The notes: a model not told the origin generated them from the letters alone. 64,000 nucleotides of DNA from Cyanobacteria bacterium SBLK (GCA_017746715.1 JAGHZQ010000097.1:1-64000); one strand, 5' to 3'. Counted from the stretch's first letter, positions 8,235-17,330 are shown. Made by a program: numbers and translations.

Positions 8235-9336
8235 TTTCGAGAAATTTCTTGATTTTTGTTTTTACACTCACCAATCTTTTGCGTCCTTCTTTATTTTTTA
8301 TACTCATCGTTGCATTATGAAAATAGCCCTCAGCAAGAGTAGAGAGAATTTCTAAATTAAACGAGCTAGCATCATCAATATCTTCCACGACTTTTGGTTT
8401 TTGTCCCTTTAATTCGAGCATTAATTTCCCTTTTAGTTCTCCATCGAGGACGAGATTTAGATAATCATCAGAGAGCTTGGGTTGCAAGCGTAAATAGCGA
8501 TCGCTATCCTCTTCATTTCGCAAAATAATCTGTCTGGCAATATACTCGTCAATATCTAAAGGGGCATCCAACAAAACATCCAGAATTCTTGCAGCCCATT
8601 GTGCGGCTCCCCAATGTTGGGTTTCTTGGTAGGGAAAACCTCGGGTTGCTTCTCCCGTGCCAATAGAAAGAACGCGAATTTCTTCTAGTTTATACCCTAA
8701 AACGATCGCTTCGGCAATCGCACAAGCTGCCGGATTATTAACTCCAACACCGCCATCGATCGCAGAATAGGTTCTACCGCTATATTTGAGAGGATAAGCG
8801 GGAAAAAATGTTGGTGCAGAAGCAGAGCAAACGCAAGCCTCCCAAATCGGAATATTCGCATACCATTTGTGGGTTTTCCAAGTTTTAAAAAAAATCGGCT
8901 TGCGATCGTCGGTGTCGTACGTGGGAATCAACAAATAGGGGCTAGAATTTTGGGTATGAATTTCTGCTAAAGTTTGCGTCCCCAGTTCATCTTGTAAAAC
9001 CTTTTTTAAACCCTGATGAGAAAATTTGGGGGCAGATAATCCATTTTGCACGAGTAAAGGTAATCTGCGGAGGGCAAAATAGCCTTTTCCACCCCAATAA
9101 GGGAAAATATCGCGACCTCTTTCGCGATAAAGCCGAACCAATTGTTCTCCAGTTTTGCCGATCGCAATACCTGCAGCTAATATCGAACCCGTAGAAGTTC
9201 CCGTGACAAAATGAAAATATTCTTGCAGGGTTTGACCCGTTAAAACATCAATTTCCCGTTCGATGAGAGCCAGCAATTTTGCCGAGAGCATTCCCCGCAT
9301 TCCTCCCCCATCCAGACTCAGAATTCGATACACCAT
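8224..9336 (-). CDS. Patatin-like phospholipase
   Basis: A patatin-fold lipid acyl hydrolase with all hallmark motifs: oxyanion hole LDGGGMRG (residues 7-14), nucleophile elbow GTSTGS (about 47-52) and the catalytic aspartate in DGGVGVNNP. I choose ATG 9336 because it starts directly before the conserved VYRILSLDGGG, whereas the longer frame adds five residues encoded by a heptanucleotide repeat. No signal peptide is seen, so it is probably cytoplasmic or membrane-associated. It lies downstream of the RNase III-like gene (10302-9373), separated only by a repeat, and is probably co-transcribed with it. Patatins also serve as effectors in antiphage signalling, but no nucleotide-cyclase partner is seen here. 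Confidence 0.92.
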   Translation of the reverse strand: MVYRILSLDGGGMRGMLSAKLLALIEREIDVLTGQTLQEYFHFVTGTSTGSILAAGIAIGKTGEQLVRLYRERGRDIFPYWGGKGYFALRRLPLLVQNGLSAPKFSHQGLKKVLQDELGTQTLAEIHTQNSSPYLLIPTYDTDDRKPIFFKTWKTHKWYANIPIWEACVCSASAPTFFPAYPLKYSGRTYSAIDGGVGVNNPAACAIAEAIVLGYKLEEIRVLSIGTGEATRGFPYQETQHWGAAQWAARILDVLLDAPLDIDEYIARQIILRNEEDSDRYLRLQPKLSDDYLNLVLDGELKGKLMLELKGQKPKVVEDIDDASSFNLEILSTLAEGYFHNATMSIKNKEGRKRLVSVKTKIKKFLETNA

Positions 9337-9340
9337 TTTT

Positions 9341-9376
9341 TCAACTATCAATTATCAACTATCAATTATCAACTAT
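9341..9376. repeat. Heptanucleotide repeat (TCAACTA/TCAATTA)
   Basis: Alternating tcaactatcaattatcaac units with 7-bp periodicity between the RNase III-like and patatin genes. Related runs occur at 18706-18750 and 22595-22632. They match the short tandemly repeated repetitive (STRR) sequences known from cyanobacteria. Confidence 0.8.
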
Positions 9377-10302
9377 CCCTCGTCCATGAGCTCGTGGAAG
9401 CGATCGCGTCCGGCATCGGCATCTTTACTGGCATAACCTAACACGGTGCGAACGATCCATTTTTGCGGTTTTCCGGCTTTGAGAAGTTGGGCGATCGCCT
9501 CTCGCAAAATTTCCTCTTCTTCGACAAATTCTTGTAGAAACCAATCTCGCATTTGATTGAAAGCAGTGCGATTATTGGCTGCATCTCCTTCGAGGTATTT
9601 TTCCCCAAGAAACTGTTTGAATCCTTTTTTCCCCTCGTTTCCTAAGTTTTGCGAGTGAGTTTTATATTCTGCTACGCGGGTTTTACCGACCAGTTGTCGC
9701 TGAAAGGCATTGAGAACTTTAACATCAACTCCCGGTAATAATTTATAGAGAAGATTAGAGACAATTGCACCCAATAAAACATTTCCCAAATACTTAACTT
9801 GGGTCACGGGTTCGATGCGATCGCTGTTGTCTTGCAGGTGACTTTCTAAAAGGGGGGAAATCGCGTGTTTAATGAGCCAGTTTCTCGCTTGAGAAAAACC
9901 GCGATCGCAGTGAATGGCACCGACGAGGGCAAGAAACGCAGATTCGAAGGGATTATTCTTTTTCTGACGCAAGAGAGCGCGTTCTTCTTTTAAGGCCAAA
10001 AAGGGATAAGATTCTCCTAAACCCAACTGAAACCATGTTTTTGTTAATTGTTCGCTTCCGATTAACTTTTGTTGCAAGCCCTTATAGTTGGCGACGGGAA
10101 GATAAGGACAATTGTAATAAAGATAGTGGGTTAGGGTCATTTTATAGACTGCTTCTCCCAACCAGGTCAAGCGTTGGCTATTCTCTTCAGGCTTGCCGAA
10201 TTCTTTGGCATAGGAGGGATGACTCAAAGCCAAAAATAGCAGGTCGGTATGTTTGAAGTTAAATTCAATTTGCTTTTCGATCGCGGCGTGATTCCAATCC
10301 AT
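9373..10302 (-). CDS. Degenerate RNase III-like protein (catalytically impaired)
   Basis: The 309-residue protein opens like an RNase III domain: FKHTDLLFLALSHPSYAKEFG, then SQRLTWLGEAVYKMTLTHYLY in place of the usual NERLEFLGDAVL, so the first E is T and the metal-binding D is E. The second acidic motif (usually FEALLGAIYLD) reads FLALVGAIHCDRG, with E replaced by L. From about residue 170 a second similar region appears (KYLGNVLLGAIVSNLLYKLLP, then a QLVGKTRVAEY motif), suggesting a second degenerate RNase III-like module. No dsRBD is visible. It probably binds RNA or another protein rather than cutting dsRNA. It sits in an apparent operon with the patatin gene. Confidence 0.75.
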   Translation of the reverse strand: MDWNHAAIEKQIEFNFKHTDLLFLALSHPSYAKEFGKPEENSQRLTWLGEAVYKMTLTHYLYYNCPYLPVANYKGLQQKLIGSEQLTKTWFQLGLGESYPFLALKEERALLRQKKNNPFESAFLALVGAIHCDRGFSQARNWLIKHAISPLLESHLQDNSDRIEPVTQVKYLGNVLLGAIVSNLLYKLLPGVDVKVLNAFQRQLVGKTRVAEYKTHSQNLGNEGKKGFKQFLGEKYLEGDAANNRTAFNQMRDWFLQEFVEEEEILREAIAQLLKAGKPQKWIVRTVLGYASKDADAGRDRFHELMDEG

Positions 10303-10415
10303 CTCGTTTGGAGGCTTAAGGGAGTAACAATAGAATAGCGCATTCTTAGGTTAATCGGAGTATTTGCCACTTTTTTCAGGGTTTTTGCGGTTTCCGAGCC
10401 TATCTCTTTATTAGA

Positions 10416-10505
10416 TTTTATAAATTCCCTAGTTGAAGATAGGTATAGGTCTAAAATTTTAGGAGTAATGCGATCGGATAAATTCTCATCTAAAAGAAGT
10501 TTCAC
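10416..10505 (-). pseudogene. DUF5615 PIN-like toxin, 5' remnant
   Basis: A GTG start at 10505 gives MKLLLDENLSDRITPKIL, the typical beginning of DUF5615 (Mut7-C-like/PIN-fold) toxins, including the first catalytic aspartate in LDEN. After about 25 residues similarity ends and the frame runs into unrelated sequence and the neighbouring RNase III-like gene. The GTG overlaps the TGA of the DUF433 remnant, the usual coupling in DUF433-DUF5615 modules. The toxin is therefore a truncated relic. Confidence 0.65.
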
Positions 10506-10726
10506 AGGGCAACAACAAATAATTTTCTTTCGCGATCGGCAGCAAAAGCAAGACAGGCTTTAATATCATTAGGAGTCAGTTCGGAAAAATCTTCTAAGAT
10601 TTCTTATTCGCTCATCCCCCTCACAAGATATTCTAAAATGTCATCAACAGTAATTCTCATCCCGCGAATGCAAGGTTTGCCGCTTCGTTTTCCCGGTTCG
10701 ATGGTAATAATATTTTGATAATTCAT
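10502..10726 (-). pseudogene. DUF433 antitoxin with in-frame stop
   Basis: ATG at 10726 starts a DUF433 protein: MNYQNIITIEPGKRSGKPCI then RGMRITVDDILEYLVRGMSE, a TAA stop, then in the same frame EILEDFSELTPNDIKACLAF and AADRERKLFVVAL before the TGA. The conserved family reads RGMSE[D/E]EIL at this point, so a single codon has become TAA. DUF433 proteins are winged-helix antitoxins paired with DUF5615 PIN-like toxins, and the toxin remnant follows immediately. Because the toxin is also broken, both genes appear dead. Confidence 0.85.
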
Positions 10727-11104
10727 ACAGCATAATAGACTCGTCGATCGCTATTCGCGACATTTTAGCATGAGAATTGGTCGAATGCGATCTCCTCACT
10801 AAAATACAACTTTTTAAAGTTGAGACTCTTATTGCGATCGCATAAATCTCAAAACCAACTTTTTTTCGGTTACAATTTATACAAGTTTTAGACCTTTTTT
10901 CACTTTTGTAAAATCTTTACATAGAATTTACAAAAATGGACATTTGATGCCAATCCTAACGATTATCTTTATGTTATAGCTTGGGATGATGGCGCTGTTG
11001 ACGAGTCACTTTCTAGCGATCGCTCGCTAATTTTCCAACAATAGCGAACGACTGGAGCAACGGGATGTTAAGTTAAGAGCGTGAGACTCATTCGGAGCAA
11101 TTCA
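10727..11104. other. Gene-free region upstream of the glycosyltransferase operon
   Basis: No convincing ORF. It is AT-rich from 10850 to 10970, with T-tracts and a 9-bp perfect inverted repeat TTTTGTAAA...TTTACAAAA (10904-10912 and 10927-10935), a possible operator or weak terminator. HIP1-like sites flank it. The promoter of the glycosyltransferase unit probably lies here. Confidence 0.5.
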
Positions 11105-12256
11105 ATGCCAAACGATCGCATTGCTTGGTTAGTTCCTTCTGTGGAGTTAGGTGCGTACTGGCAGCCCGTTTTGCAGCATTTTACGCAAGCCTTCGAGCAA
11201 ACTATCTTCTATACTGGGAAAGTCTGGCCGGATTTCGATGAGAATGTTCCCGGTGCATCGGCAATTCAAATTGTCGGCAAGACGGACTTTGTAGAAACGC
11301 AGAAAGTCGAAACGGGATACGGACGAGGATTTATTATTGTTTCTCCCAATGTTATTTTTTATCTCCTCAAATATAAACCCCGCATTGTCCTTCCCCAAGC
11401 CTTTTCTTTATGGACTTTATTGAGCGTTTTTTTTAAACCCATCGGGGGTTGGAAAATCGTGCTGATTTATGATGGCAGTTCTCCCAATACCGATTTTCGC
11501 GATTCAACTTTTCGAACCGTTGCCCGTCGTTGGCTGGCAAAATTTGCCGATGCTTTTGTTGCGAATAGCCATGCAGGAGAGCGATATTTAATCGAGGCTC
11601 TGAACGTGCCGAAGGACAAGATTTTTATTGAAACTTATCTCGTTCCCGATGCAGAAGCCTTGCAAAAGCAATTAAGCATCGCAGAACCTCCGAATTTAGA
11701 AGGACTTCAACAGCCCATTTTCCTTTATGTCGGGCGCATTACCCAGCGCAAGGGATTGAAAACGCTCCTCAAGGCTTGCGGGCATTTGCGATCGCGAGGT
11801 TATGAAAATTATACCCTTTTAATTGTCGGGACGGGGGATCAAAAAGCCGAGTTAGAAGAATTAATCGAACGGGAAGAAATTACAGCACGAATTCGTTGGG
11901 AAGGTTGGGTCGAATACGGTCGTTTGGGGGCGTATTTTCAACAAGCCGATATCTTTGTTTTTCCCACCTATGAGGATGTCTGGGGTATGGTCGTTCCCGA
12001 GGCGATGGTATTTGGAAAACCCATTCTTTGTTCCAAGGGGGCCGCCGCGATGGAGTTAATTACCGAAGGCGAAAATGGCTATATTTTCGATCCCCTCGAT
12101 CCCGAAGAATTAGCAGAAAAAATGCAGGTTTTTCTCGATCGCCCCGATATAATTTCTGCTATGGGAGAGCGATCGCGAGAAATTATCGCTCGCACGACTC
12201 CCGAAACCGCAGCGCGAGGATTTGTTGACGTGATTTCGCAGGTACTCGAATCGTGA
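11105..12256 (+). CDS. Glycosyltransferase family 4 (GT-B fold)
   Basis: The 383-residue protein starting MPNDRIAWLVPSVELGAY shows the GT4 acceptor half, then the GT-B nucleotide-sugar half: PIFLYVGRITQRKGLKTLL, LIVGTGDQKAELEELI, IRWEGWVEYGRL and the EX7E region VFPTYEDVWGMVVPEAMVFGKP. It transfers a sugar from a nucleotide donor; the acceptor is unknown. I prefer ATG 11105 to GTG 11081 because the 8 extra residues look non-conserved. Its stop overlaps the start of the next glycosyltransferase (GTGA), so the two are translationally coupled and probably build one glycan or glycolipid. Confidence 0.9.
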   Translation: MPNDRIAWLVPSVELGAYWQPVLQHFTQAFEQTIFYTGKVWPDFDENVPGASAIQIVGKTDFVETQKVETGYGRGFIIVSPNVIFYLLKYKPRIVLPQAFSLWTLLSVFFKPIGGWKIVLIYDGSSPNTDFRDSTFRTVARRWLAKFADAFVANSHAGERYLIEALNVPKDKIFIETYLVPDAEALQKQLSIAEPPNLEGLQQPIFLYVGRITQRKGLKTLLKACGHLRSRGYENYTLLIVGTGDQKAELEELIEREEITARIRWEGWVEYGRLGAYFQQADIFVFPTYEDVWGMVVPEAMVFGKPILCSKGAAAMELITEGENGYIFDPLDPEELAEKMQVFLDRPDIISAMGERSREIIARTTPETAARGFVDVISQVLES

Positions 12257-13473
12257 AAATTTTACTCTCTGCTTTTGCCTGCGAACCGGGACAGGGCTCC
12301 GAAGAAGGGGTCGGCTGGAATATGGCGATGGAAGCCGCTAAATCCCACCAAGTCTGGGTCTTAACCCGAGGATTTTGCCGTCATACCATCGAACCCTATC
12401 TCGAGGGCAACCCCATCCCCAATTTACATTTTGTTTACTTTGAACCCTTTGGCTGGAGTGAGGACTGGCGGGGACGCCAGGGACTCTTAACCCTACATTA
12501 CTATTTGTGGCAAATTTGGGCGTATTTTGTCGGGCGCAAACTCCATCGATCGCAGGGTTTTGACGCGGTGCGTCACTTAACTTACGTGAGATACTGGAAT
12601 CCCAGCTTTCTTGCTTTACTTCCCGTTCCTTTTGTTTGGGGAACCGTCGGTGGCGGAGAATCAGCACCGCCGTCATTTTGGCGCGGTTTTAGTCGGCGGG
12701 GTCGCATTTACGAGATCGTCCGAGATCTGGCGCGATTTTTCGGGGAATGCGACCCATTTGTCGCCCTGACTGCCCGACGCAGCGCGATCGCTTTGGCAAC
12801 GACCGCCGATACGGCGGCAAAACTGTCTCGCCTCGGGGCGAAAAAAGTACAAGTGTTTTCAGCAGTCGGTTTAACCGAAGCAGAAATCGAAACCCTAGGT
12901 AATTCTCCCTCACCCCCAGACCATATTGTTAGATTTCTGAGCGTCGGTCGTTTAATTCATTGGAAGGGTATTCATTTAGCATTACAAGCCTTTCAACAGG
13001 CTAATGTCGAGAATGCAGAATATTGGCTGGTGGGAGATGGAGTCGAACGGCAACGATTGCAAGATTTAAGTACACAATTAGGCTTACAAGAAAAAGTCAA
13101 ATTTTGGGGCGTTCTCCCTCGAGAAGAAACCTTAGCCAAGATGGGAGAGTGTCACGTTCTCCTGCATCCGAGTTTGCATGAATCTGGGGGCTTTGTCTGT
13201 GCGGAAATGATGGCCGCGGGTCGTCCGGTTATCTGTTTGAATTTAGGCGGATCTGCCGTTCACGTCACCGCAGAAACGGGTATTTTAGTTGAAGCAAAAA
13301 ATCCAGAACAAGCGATCGCGGATATGGCGGCGGCTATCGTTCGTTTGGGGGGCAATTCTCAATTGCGCGATCGCCTCGGTCAAGGTGGAAAAAAACGCAT
13401 GCGGGAAGTATTTGCATGGTCTGTTAAGGGACAATTTTTCGACCGCGTTTATCAATCCGTTAGCGATCGCTAA
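12253..13473 (+). CDS. Glycosyltransferase family 4, second of operon
   Basis: The 406-residue GT-B glycosyltransferase starts with GTG (MKILLSAFACEPGQGSEEGV), a glycine/glutamate-rich N-terminus common in GT4 enzymes of exopolysaccharide clusters. The donor-binding half contains VRFLSVGRLIHWKGIHLAL, YWLVGDGVERQRLQDL, KVKFWGVLPREETLAKM and the EX7E-type HPSLHESGGFVCAEMMAAGRP. It overlaps the upstream GT4 by 4 nt and is followed after 31 nt by a sugar-nucleotide epimerase, so the three genes likely work together in assembling an envelope or extracellular glycan. Confidence 0.9.
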   Translation: MKILLSAFACEPGQGSEEGVGWNMAMEAAKSHQVWVLTRGFCRHTIEPYLEGNPIPNLHFVYFEPFGWSEDWRGRQGLLTLHYYLWQIWAYFVGRKLHRSQGFDAVRHLTYVRYWNPSFLALLPVPFVWGTVGGGESAPPSFWRGFSRRGRIYEIVRDLARFFGECDPFVALTARRSAIALATTADTAAKLSRLGAKKVQVFSAVGLTEAEIETLGNSPSPPDHIVRFLSVGRLIHWKGIHLALQAFQQANVENAEYWLVGDGVERQRLQDLSTQLGLQEKVKFWGVLPREETLAKMGECHVLLHPSLHESGGFVCAEMMAAGRPVICLNLGGSAVHVTAETGILVEAKNPEQAIADMAAAIVRLGGNSQLRDRLGQGGKKRMREVFAWSVKGQFFDRVYQSVSDR

Positions 13474-13504
13474 CAACCAATAACTAATAACCAACAACAA
13501 AACT

Positions 13505-14581
13505 ATGTCTATTGCAATTATTACGGGTTCTGCGGGTTTGATTGGCTCTGAAGCCTCTAAATTTTTTGCTTCCCAAGGATTAGAAATTGTCGGCATCGAT
13601 AACGATATGCGGCAGGTTTTCTTTGGTGAAGAGGCTTCTACTACATGGAATCGCCAAAGATTGGAAAAAAACCTCGGAGAACAATATTCGCACGTTTCTA
13701 TAGATATTCGCGATCGCGAGGCGATCGAAAACCTTTTCCAGCGATATCGTAAGAATATTTCCCTCGTCATTCATACTGCTGCACAACCTTCCCACGATTG
13801 GGCCGCCCGCGATCCTCATATGGATTTTACCGTCAATGCCAACGGCACTTTAAACTTATTAGAAGCGACCCGCAACTATTGCCCGGAAGCCGCTTTTATT
13901 TTTACATCTACCAATAAAGTTTATGGCGATACCCCCAATCGCTTACCATTAATCGAACAAGAAACGCGTTGGGAAATCGACCCCAAGCATACTTATTTAA
14001 ACGGCATTCGCGAAGATATGTCCATCGATCGCACCACCCATAGTTTATTCGGCGCATCCAAAGTCGCCGCCGATGTTTTGGTGCAAGAATACGGGCGTTA
14101 TTTTGATATGAAAACCGCTTGTTTTCGCGGTGGCTGTCTCACGGGTCCCAATCATTCAGGAACTCAACTTCACGGTTTTCTCGCCTATTTAATGAAATGT
14201 GCGGCAACGGGAAAACCCTATACAATCTTTGGTTATAAAGGCAAGCAAGTCCGCGATAATATTCATAGTGCCGATCTGATTAATGCCTTCTACGAATTCT
14301 TTAAAGCCCCCCGAGTTTCAGAAGTTTATAATACAGGAGGAGGACGACATAGTAACTGTTCCATGTTAGAAGCCGTACAGATATGTCAAGAAATTACCGG
14401 GCGAGAATTCAAACCCGAATATTCCGACAAAAATCGTATCGGCGATCATATTTGGTGGATCAGCGATAATACCCGTTTTTCCGAACATTATCCCGACTGG
14501 AAAATGCAATATAACGTTCCCAAAATTCTGCAAGAAATTTATGAATTCAATCAAGAAAGATGGGCAAAAGATTCGGAATAG
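13505..14581 (+). CDS. NAD-dependent sugar epimerase/dehydratase (CDP-paratose 2-epimerase-like)
   Basis: An extended short-chain dehydrogenase of 358 residues. The Rossmann motif TGSAGLIGSEASKFF is at residues 7-21. The sequence FTSTNKVYGDTPNRLPL places a Ser/Thr next to K-V-Y in the way seen in the CDP-paratose/CDP-tyvelose epimerase branch; the later YGRYFDMKTACFRGGCLTGP and QVRDNIHSADLINAF are substrate-domain motifs of the same family. The true substrate is unknown. It closes the glycosyltransferase operon and probably supplies the sugar donor. Confidence 0.85.
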   Translation: MSIAIITGSAGLIGSEASKFFASQGLEIVGIDNDMRQVFFGEEASTTWNRQRLEKNLGEQYSHVSIDIRDREAIENLFQRYRKNISLVIHTAAQPSHDWAARDPHMDFTVNANGTLNLLEATRNYCPEAAFIFTSTNKVYGDTPNRLPLIEQETRWEIDPKHTYLNGIREDMSIDRTTHSLFGASKVAADVLVQEYGRYFDMKTACFRGGCLTGPNHSGTQLHGFLAYLMKCAATGKPYTIFGYKGKQVRDNIHSADLINAFYEFFKAPRVSEVYNTGGGRHSNCSMLEAVQICQEITGREFKPEYSDKNRIGDHIWWISDNTRFSEHYPDWKMQYNVPKILQEIYEFNQERWAKDSE

Positions 14582-14594
14582 AATAAACTGGCAG

Positions 14595-14621
14595 GATGGG
14601 TTAGCGATCGCGTAACCCATC
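14595..14621. repeat. Short inverted repeat with HIP1 core
   Basis: GATGGGTTA and TAACCCATC flank a central HIP1-like palindrome, forming a hairpin 14 nt after the epimerase stop. It may act as a terminator, although no T-run follows, or it may be a minimal relative of the MITE-like elements at 2473 and 37461. Confidence 0.6.
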
Positions 14622-14647
14622 TAATAAACATATAAAAATAAAAACAC

Positions 14648-16108
14648 ATGAAGTGGAAACCCATAGAAAATTTAAAACCTGATTGGAAAGACCTTGCAAG
14701 TGATGAACTGCCACCTCTAGTTAAGGTTTGGGAAGAACAATCAGAACGTCTCAAAAAGTCAGGTGAGTATAAAACCTTTATGGAAAGGTTGTGTCGAGAA
14801 ATTGCCATTGAAACAGGAATTATCGAACGTTTATACAGCCTCGATCGTGGAATTACTCGCCTCCTCATCGAACAAGGAATTGATGAGGCTTTAATCCCTC
14901 ATGGAACTACAGATCGCCCCGTAAAACAAGTTGTTTCTCTCATTCAAGATCAACAAATGGCTGTAGAAGGACTCTTTGATTTTGTGGGAGGACAAAGACA
15001 GCTATCGACATTTTATATCAAAGAATTGCATCAACTTTTAACACAAAGTCAGGAGACAACTGAAGCCTTAGTCCCTACAACCAAGCAGATTATTGCGGTT
15101 CCTCTCATTCGTGGAGACTGGAAAAAACAACCAAATAATCCCCTGCGATCGGATGGTTCGATTTATGAATATTGCCCTCCCGAACAAGTTGCCTCGGAAA
15201 TGGATAATCTCGTACAATGGCATCATCAACATCAAGAAGACAAAATTCCTCCTGAAATTGAAGCAGCTTGGTTGCACCATCGTTTTACGCAAATCCATCC
15301 GTTTCAAGATGGAAATGGTCGCGTAGCACGATGTTTGGCAAGTTTAGTTTTTATTCAAGCACGATGGTTTCCCTTAGTCGTCACTCGCGACGATCGCGCA
15401 GTTTATATTACTGCCTTAGAACAAGCCGATCGCGGCGATTTATCAAATTTAATTCAGTTTTTCTCAAGAAGTCAAAAGCAATCTTTTATTCGTTGCTTGG
15501 GCTTGTCTGAACAAATTTTATCTGAATCAAGACAAACTCAAACTATTATTAGTGCCATTGCAGATAAACTCAAACGTGGCATCCAACAATCACTTGAAGA
15601 GCGTTGTCAAAAATCTGGGTATTTCTCAGATATATTATATAAAATTGCATTGGATCGTATAGAGAATCTTGTCGATGATATCAAACTATCTCTACAAAAT
15701 GTCAGCAATGATTTTGATGTTTTTCGTGTCATATCTACGCCAGAAAAATCTCACTATCATCGCTATCAAGTTGTAGAAACTGCTAAACAGTTAAAATATT
15801 TTGCAAACACTCGTCCCTATCATAAATGGTTACAGCTTGTAATTAATGTTGGCTCTTCAACCATAATTTTACTATCTTTTCATGTTGTTAATCGAGAATA
15901 TCTTGGTTTACTGGCTTGTTCGGCTGCTGCATATCACAGAGATAATACAGAAGACAATGAGCAAAACATTAATGAGGTTCAATCGTTAACTGATACCCTT
16001 TTTCAATTTTCTTATGCTGATGAAGAAAATAATCTAATTGAGCGTTTCCAAAAATGGCTTGAAGAAGCATTAGTAAATGGTCTAGAGTATTGGAATAATA
16101 GTCTTTAA
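14648..16108 (+). CDS. Fic family protein (putative AMP transferase)
   Basis: The 486-residue protein contains the canonical Fic motif HPFQDGNGRVARCL (about residues 218-231) preceded by AAWLHHRFTQI, so the catalytic His and the phosphate-binding loop are intact. The N-terminal portion has CREIAIETGIIERLYSLDRG, the position where many Fic proteins carry the inhibitory helix. The C-terminal ~200 residues are unassigned. Fic enzymes usually transfer AMP to target hydroxyls. It stands alone downstream of the glycosyltransferase operon and converges on the methyltransferase. Targets cannot be predicted. The start ATG at 14648 has no strong ribosome site. Confidence 0.9.
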   Translation: MKWKPIENLKPDWKDLASDELPPLVKVWEEQSERLKKSGEYKTFMERLCREIAIETGIIERLYSLDRGITRLLIEQGIDEALIPHGTTDRPVKQVVSLIQDQQMAVEGLFDFVGGQRQLSTFYIKELHQLLTQSQETTEALVPTTKQIIAVPLIRGDWKKQPNNPLRSDGSIYEYCPPEQVASEMDNLVQWHHQHQEDKIPPEIEAAWLHHRFTQIHPFQDGNGRVARCLASLVFIQARWFPLVVTRDDRAVYITALEQADRGDLSNLIQFFSRSQKQSFIRCLGLSEQILSESRQTQTIISAIADKLKRGIQQSLEERCQKSGYFSDILYKIALDRIENLVDDIKLSLQNVSNDFDVFRVISTPEKSHYHRYQVVETAKQLKYFANTRPYHKWLQLVINVGSSTIILLSFHVVNREYLGLLACSAAAYHRDNTEDNEQNINEVQSLTDTLFQFSYADEENNLIERFQKWLEEALVNGLEYWNNSL

Positions 16109-16127
16109 ACCTAATCAATACTATTGA

Positions 16128-17252
16128 CTAATATAACTCGTATTTTAACAAAGTACAAGCTAAAGAACCATTATAAACCGGAAAGCGACGAGAGGCTTTT
16201 AATCCTATTTTTTTAGCAAGTTCCTTATTTCCCGTTAAAATATAAGCCGTCCATCCCGTAAAGCGTTGTTTAAAAACATCTCCCAAAAGTTTGTAAAATC
16301 CCTCTAGTTTTTTGACTTCACCGATACGCTTGCCATAGGGAGGATTGCAAAGAATAATACCTTGGTCGCAAGGGGGTTGAATTTGGGAAAAATCTCGAAG
16401 TTCAAACGAAATCCGATCGCTCAACCCACAAGATTGACTATTATCTTTTGCTTGTCGGATTGATTCCGAAGCGCGATCGCTCCCCAAAATTGGCGCGGGA
16501 AGTGCCGATAATTGTTGTTCTTTGGCTTCTGCAATTAACTTTTGCCATAGCGTCGGATCGTAATCTTTCCAGGCTTGAAAAGCAAAGCGATCGCGGAACA
16601 AACCCGGAGCAATATTTAAGGCTTTCAATCCCGCTTCTAAAGGCAACGTCCCGGAACCGCAAAGCGGATCGAAAAAGGCAATTTCTCCCCTATATTCTGC
16701 CATTTCTAATAATGCCGCCGCGAGAGTTTCCTTTAACGGGGCCAACCCCACTGCCGGACGATAGCCGCGACGATGCAAACTCTCTCCCGAACTATCCAAA
16801 CTGAGAATGCCGCGATCGCGATAAACGTGTAAATTAATCGCTAAATCGGGATTTTTAACATCCACGCTAGAACGCCGACCCCATTCTTGACGTTGGCGAT
16901 CCGCGATCGCGTTTTTCACTTGCAAAGCCGTAAAATGCGTGTGATTGAGTTGTTGATTTCCCCCCGTACAATGAACCGCTAAAGTGTTATCGGGGGTTAA
17001 ATAATCTTGCCAATCGATCTCGCGAACCGCTTGATAAAGCTCCCGAGAATTATGACAGGGAAACTCCGCAATCGGAACCAGAACCCGAAAAATAATTCTT
17101 CCCCATAAATTGACCTTGTAGAGGAGTTCGCGATCGCCAACGAAATGCACGCCAGTAAAATCCGGACTCACTTCTGTTGCCCCTAAAGTCTCTAACTCTC
17201 GGGCGGCGATCGCTTCCAATCCTCGTGCTGCGGTAGCAAAATAGCGAACCAT
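16128..17252 (-). CDS. THUMP-domain RNA methyltransferase (RlmL/YcbY N-terminal family)
   Basis: The 374-residue class I SAM-dependent methyltransferase starts MVRYFATAARGLEAIAARE. The THUMP domain occupies about residues 45-155, and the RFM catalytic domain shows the SAM-binding region FFDPLCGSGTLPLEAG and the catalytic ILCNPPYGKRIG. This family methylates guanine N2 in 23S rRNA or tRNA. I chose ATG 17252 because the longer TTG frame adds 16 residues coded partly by a repeat. It converges on the Fic gene. Confidence 0.92.
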   Translation of the reverse strand: MVRYFATAARGLEAIAARELETLGATEVSPDFTGVHFVGDRELLYKVNLWGRIIFRVLVPIAEFPCHNSRELYQAVREIDWQDYLTPDNTLAVHCTGGNQQLNHTHFTALQVKNAIADRQRQEWGRRSSVDVKNPDLAINLHVYRDRGILSLDSSGESLHRRGYRPAVGLAPLKETLAAALLEMAEYRGEIAFFDPLCGSGTLPLEAGLKALNIAPGLFRDRFAFQAWKDYDPTLWQKLIAEAKEQQLSALPAPILGSDRASESIRQAKDNSQSCGLSDRISFELRDFSQIQPPCDQGIILCNPPYGKRIGEVKKLEGFYKLLGDVFKQRFTGWTAYILTGNKELAKKIGLKASRRFPVYNGSLACTLLKYELY

Positions 17253-17330
17253 TTCCACGAACAATGAATAATGAACAATTATCAACGATCGAGGTCGCAA
17301 ATTAAAAAGCGATCGGAGAAAAAACGGTGC

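Noticed and set aside
8224..9336. Patatin as a CBASS-type CapV effector
   Set aside because: No cyclase, HORMA or related partner is adjacent; the neighbour is an RNase III-like gene. Kept as an ordinary patatin-like lipase.
9811..9826. gggttcgatgcgatc, resembling a tRNA T-arm
   Set aside because: No matching acceptor stem or D-arm; lies inside the RNase III-like coding region.
10224..10415. Rest of the 93-codon frame after the DUF5615 start
   Set aside because: It overlaps the RNase III-like gene and no longer resembles the toxin family.
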